A stretch of 8,051 nucleotides of DNA, taken from NCBI GenBank assembly GCA_001789355.1, contig MFZI01000025.1, forward strand, positions 1,773 to 9,823. Reading direction: 5' to 3'. Position numbers and translations under genes: made by a program. Source of the DNA: Candidatus Roizmanbacteria bacterium RIFCSPHIGHO2_01_FULL_39_8. Lineage in GTDB: Bacteria > Patescibacteriota > Microgenomatia > UBA1406 > GWC2-37-13. Under the pieces are notes generated by a model, which was not told where the DNA came from, did no database searches, and saw only the letters and a program-made list of their open reading frames with translations. Shown piece by piece: positions 5,801 to 8,051 of this stretch; position 1 is the stretch's first letter, and every line of letters begins with the position of its first letter.

Positions 5801-5829
5801 TTGAATTGTAAAATATGTACCACTATAAT
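5801..5829 (+). promoter_or_regulatory. Sigma-70-type promoter of the MTAP-like gene
   Basis: TTGAAT (5801-5806), 17 bp, TATAAT (5824-5829): one base from consensus with ideal spacing. The -10 ends 9 nt before the ATG at 5839. Transcription should begin around 5836, so the ATG at 5815 would lie upstream of the transcript. Confidence 0.75.
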
Positions 5830-5838
5830 GGCCGCAAT

Positions 5839-6840
5839 ATGGTTACTCGACCAGAACACCTACTCCGTCCGGATAAAAGAAATGGTGTAATCGGCGGAAC
5901 AGGATTCTCCGAAAGAGCTCAGAATTTTGAAACAATTCATACAGATTATGGAGACGTGAGGGTTGGACATTTGGAACTTGGCGGCAGGGACACTATTTTT
6001 ATTGCTCGCCACCAGCGACTTCAAGCACCATTTCAGGTGAATTATCGTGCCAATGTGGAAGCAATGAAATTACTTGGAGTGAATAAAGTTGCATCAATTA
6101 GTGCCGCAGGAAGAATGGATAAAGATGTATTACCTGGACACTTAGTGAATGTTGACGATTTAGCATTCATGAGTTTAGGAGCACGTCCGATGAGTTTTTC
6201 CGAAGAAGAAGCTTTGTTGTTGCATGCGCCGCTTACCGCACCTTATAGTGAAGGACTAAGAGATATCCTTACGAATGCTTGGGATCAATCACAAGCACAA
6301 ATAGCAGAATTATATGCAAAATATCCACAGCTTGAATTAGCTCTAGGATTTCATCCAGATGGTACTTATTTCAATAGCGATCCTCCTTGGTTTAACACCA
6401 ACGCCCAAGAAACTATGATTAGGAAAAACTTTCCCAATATGAGATTAATTGGTCAGACTTTACTTCCAGAAACTGCATTGTTAAGAGAACTTGGAATTGC
6501 TCAAGTTGCGATAGGAATGTGTACAGATCACTCGAATTTCCCAGGAGCAGTTAGACCAGTGAGTCACGCGGGGGAGGGTGGTGTGATGGATGTTGCGGCA
6601 ATCACCTCAGGAGCAGCTCTTATTTTATTAGATAATGCCATGAAATCTCTTCCAGATGATTTTTCTGACCCTTTTGCTCATACCATGATACAGAATTCCA
6701 TACATCCTAACCAAGTGAATTGGCATAAGTTACGATGGAAAAGACCAAGACTTGCAGTGATTATTGACCAAGGATTACCAGTAGATCAAAGACATCCCTA
6801 CAATTTAATTGATAGACTACGTTATCTTGCGGTAAGATGA
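5839..6840 (+). CDS. MTAP/purine-nucleoside-phosphorylase family homologue with altered active site
   Basis: 333 aa from the ATG at 5839. The family fold is recognisable: GVIGGTGF at 16-23 (phosphate loop, Thr21), ARH at 57-59, VNYRANVEAMKLLGV at 67-81, IGQTLLPE at 204-211 and CTDH at 228-231 (Asp230, base recognition). S-methyl-5'-thioadenosine phosphorylases cleave methylthioadenosine with phosphate in methionine salvage. Phosphate-side residues look kept, but the usual RHGxxH is RHQRLQ, EGPxFSxRAE is replaced by a DPPWFNTNAQ stretch at 181-190, the MT before the PE is QT, and the second Asp of TDYD is Ser. The protein is longer than the usual roughly 280 aa. Substrate or activity may therefore differ. 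An ATG at 5815 would add 8 residues but overlaps the -35/-10 promoter. Confidence 0.75.
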   Translation: MVTRPEHLLRPDKRNGVIGGTGFSERAQNFETIHTDYGDVRVGHLELGGRDTIFIARHQRLQAPFQVNYRANVEAMKLLGVNKVASISAAGRMDKDVLPGHLVNVDDLAFMSLGARPMSFSEEEALLLHAPLTAPYSEGLRDILTNAWDQSQAQIAELYAKYPQLELALGFHPDGTYFNSDPPWFNTNAQETMIRKNFPNMRLIGQTLLPETALLRELGIAQVAIGMCTDHSNFPGAVRPVSHAGEGGVMDVAAITSGAALILLDNAMKSLPDDFSDPFAHTMIQNSIHPNQVNWHKLRWKRPRLAVIIDQGLPVDQRHPYNLIDRLRYLAVR

Positions 6841-6861
6841 AATAAACTTCTTTTTCCATCA

Positions 6862-6870
6862 TGATATACT
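6862..6870 (+). promoter_or_regulatory. Extended -10 promoter of the dehydratase gene
   Basis: TGA-TATACT is an extended -10 whose hexamer (6865-6870) ends 6 nt before the ATG at 6877. No -35 resemblance is seen at 17 bp. The predicted transcript starts at the ATG. It lies in the 36-nt gap after the MTAP-like gene, where no terminator is visible. Confidence 0.6.
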
Positions 6871-6876
6871 CTTTTC

Positions 6877-7839
6877 ATGAATAATCAGTTGATACAAGAA
6901 ATTCAGGAAGCGGAAAAAAGGATAAGACGTTACATCCTCAAAACTCCTCTACTGGAATCACTTTATATCTCCCAAGTCTCGAAAGCCCACGTGTTTCTCA
7001 AGCTGGAAAGCGAACAATATACCGGTTCATTCAAAATAAGAGGGGCAACAAACAAAGTTATACTCTTAACTGCAGAAGAAAAAAAAAGAGGAGTGATTAC
7101 GGCCTCGACAGGAAACCATGGCCAAGCCCTAGCCCGAGCCTGTCAAAAAGCCGGAATAAAATGTATCGTCTTTGTTCCCAAAAATGCCGATCCGGCAAAA
7201 GTTGAAGCGATCAAATCCTATGGAGCAGAAGTCGAGCCGTTTGGCGATTCCTCCTCTGACACGATCATCCATGGTCAAGCCAAAAAAGTCGCTAAGGAGA
7301 GAGATATGATTTGGGTTTCTCCTTACAACGATTTACAAATTATTGCAGGCCAAGGGACGATTGCAGCCGAAGTACTGCAAGATCTGAAAGATATCGATGC
7401 AATGTTTGTGACGGTAGGTGGGGGAGGGTTGATATCGGGAATAGGGACATATTTAAAATCAATGAGTCCAAAGACAAAGATCGTCGGCTGCCTTCCCGAA
7501 AATTCTGCAGAGATGTATGAGAGTATTAAAAGCGGGACATTCGTCGACTCGCATAATCTTGATACGATTTCCGATGGATCAGGAGGAGCATTCGAACAAG
7601 GTTCAATTACCTATGATATCTGCAAAGAAGTCGTAGATGAATTTATTCTGGTTTCGGAAGATGAAATCAAGCAATCAATCAAACTCATGATAGATGCTCA
7701 TCATAAGATCATTGAAGGCGCAGCTGGCGTTGCTTTAGCAAGTTTTCTAAAAAAGAAAGATAACTATGCTGGGAAAAATGTGGTGATTCTTCTCTGCGGC
7801 GCAAACATCGCAACCGAGAAATTGAAGGAAATTTTATAA
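6877..7839 (+). CDS. Threonine/serine dehydratase family PLP enzyme (no ACT domain)
   Basis: 320 aa fold-type II PLP enzyme. Lys53 in SFKIRGA forms the Schiff base. STGNHGQA at 77-84 binds the substrate carboxylate, GGGGLISG at 181-188 is the cofactor phosphate loop, Glu280 lies in IEGAAG, and CGAN at 307-310 occupies the usual (S/C)GGN site contacting the pyridine nitrogen. Length and the lack of a C-terminal ACT-like regulatory domain fit catabolic threonine dehydratase or serine racemase-type members, which deaminate Thr to 2-oxobutanoate and ammonia or act on serine. The two activities cannot be separated from sequence alone, so no symbol is given. Nothing else of isoleucine synthesis is in the window, so a salvage or catabolic role is more likely than an anabolic one. 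Confidence 0.9.
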   Translation: MNNQLIQEIQEAEKRIRRYILKTPLLESLYISQVSKAHVFLKLESEQYTGSFKIRGATNKVILLTAEEKKRGVITASTGNHGQALARACQKAGIKCIVFVPKNADPAKVEAIKSYGAEVEPFGDSSSDTIIHGQAKKVAKERDMIWVSPYNDLQIIAGQGTIAAEVLQDLKDIDAMFVTVGGGGLISGIGTYLKSMSPKTKIVGCLPENSAEMYESIKSGTFVDSHNLDTISDGSGGAFEQGSITYDICKEVVDEFILVSEDEIKQSIKLMIDAHHKIIEGAAGVALASFLKKKDNYAGKNVVILLCGANIATEKLKEIL

Positions 7840-7859
7840 TGTAAAGAACTCTCGTTACC

Positions 7860-7896
7860 GCGTGAATTTGATGCCATTTTCAGGGTAAATTCACGC
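7860..7896. repeat. 10-bp perfect inverted repeat downstream of the dehydratase gene
   Basis: GCGTGAATTT (7860-7869) pairs exactly with AAATTCACGC (7887-7896) around a 17-nt loop. No T-run follows on the plus strand, so it is a poor intrinsic terminator. It may be an mRNA 3' stabilising hairpin or a protein-binding site. The rest of 7840-8051 holds no gene I can support. Confidence 0.5.
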
Positions 7897-7978
7897 CATA
7901 TTGACAAAATAACGTTAATTTGGCTGCTTTTCGGGAAAAGGAGTGTGGAAAATAGGAGAAGCAATATCTTCAGTCAAA

Positions 7979-8018
7979 AAATTGAAGGAAGTTATCTAAT
8001 TCACAAAGATTACTCTCG
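7979..8018 (+). repeat. Degenerate copy of the dehydratase 3' end
   Basis: AAATTGAAGGAA at 7979-7990 repeats 7819-7830 exactly, and ACTCTCG at 8012-8018 repeats 7848-7854, with similar bases between. In frame the copy encodes KKLKEVI-stop against EKLKEIL-stop of the enzyme. It may be a remnant of a local duplication; chance similarity in AT-rich DNA cannot be excluded. Confidence 0.35.
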
Positions 8019-8051
8019 CATCTTTTACATCCAGGCTATTATTATAGTTAG

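Noticed and set aside
5815..5838. Start of the MTAP-like protein at the ATG at 5815
   Set aside because: This ATG falls inside the TTGAAT-17-TATAAT promoter, upstream of the expected transcript start. It remains possible if another promoter is used.
7901..7929. TTGACA as the -35 of a promoter near the right edge
   Set aside because: No acceptable -10 lies 16-18 bp downstream; the bases there are CTGCTT.
7764..7964. 66-codon minus-strand frame at the right end
   Set aside because: Half of it is antisense to the dehydratase C-terminus, and it lacks a ribosome site, a -10 or any motif.
1..8051. CRISPR arrays, tRNA or rRNA genes, insertion sequences, UGA recoding
   Set aside because: No regular repeat-spacer series, cloverleaf, transposase or terminal repeats were seen. 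TGA is used as a normal stop at 5172 and 6840.

Overview
The window is AT-rich and uses the standard bacterial code: TGA stops end two genes, so there is no UGA recoding. The compact layout, several start codons sitting 6-9 nt behind a -10 element, and a small secreted protein (complement 5233-5700) of a kind I associate with Patescibacteria (CPR, Microgenomates-like) suggest a CPR bacterium. That assignment is inference; no rRNA or marker gene is present.

Left half (1-3681, minus strand): one regulated cluster reading leftwards. It holds a BlaI/MecI/CopY-family repressor (3663-3292), an M56 (BlaR1-type) membrane metalloprotease (3288-2479), an unrecognised Cys-bearing polytopic membrane protein (2435-942), a membrane-anchored CuA-type cupredoxin (939-517) and a DUF3105-like protein (514 to beyond the left edge). 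Two 17-bp inverted repeats of the form TACTACA-N3-TGTAG(T/C)A lie at the start codons of the repressor and of the membrane protein. Each contains a TACA(G/C)T -10 hexamer at the same internal position. The cluster is therefore probably two coordinately repressed transcription units. The protease has no penicillin-binding sensor. It ends after its last membrane helix in a tail of about 25 residues with three Cys and three His, and the repressor has an added CxxC. With a complete CuA ligand set in the third structural protein, I infer a copper- or redox-responsive version of the BlaR/BlaI circuit rather than a beta-lactam one. This is the main candidate for an undescribed system.

Right half (3778-7839): mostly independent housekeeping-type genes. 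They are a Rossmann-fold F420-dependent-NADP-reductase-like protein (3790-4470, +), a HAD-superfamily hydrolase (4492-5172, +), a convergent secreted helical protein (5700-5233, -) separated from it by a strong hairpin terminator (5186-5218), a divergent MTAP/purine-nucleoside-phosphorylase homologue (5839-6840, +), and a threonine/serine dehydratase-family PLP enzyme (6877-7839, +). The plus-strand genes each have a TATAAT or TATACT element 6-9 nt before the ATG, implying leaderless or nearly leaderless mRNAs. The secreted-protein gene instead has a near-perfect Shine-Dalgarno.

The last 212 bases (7840-8051) hold no gene I can support. They contain a 10-bp perfect inverted repeat and a degenerate copy of the 3' end of the dehydratase gene.
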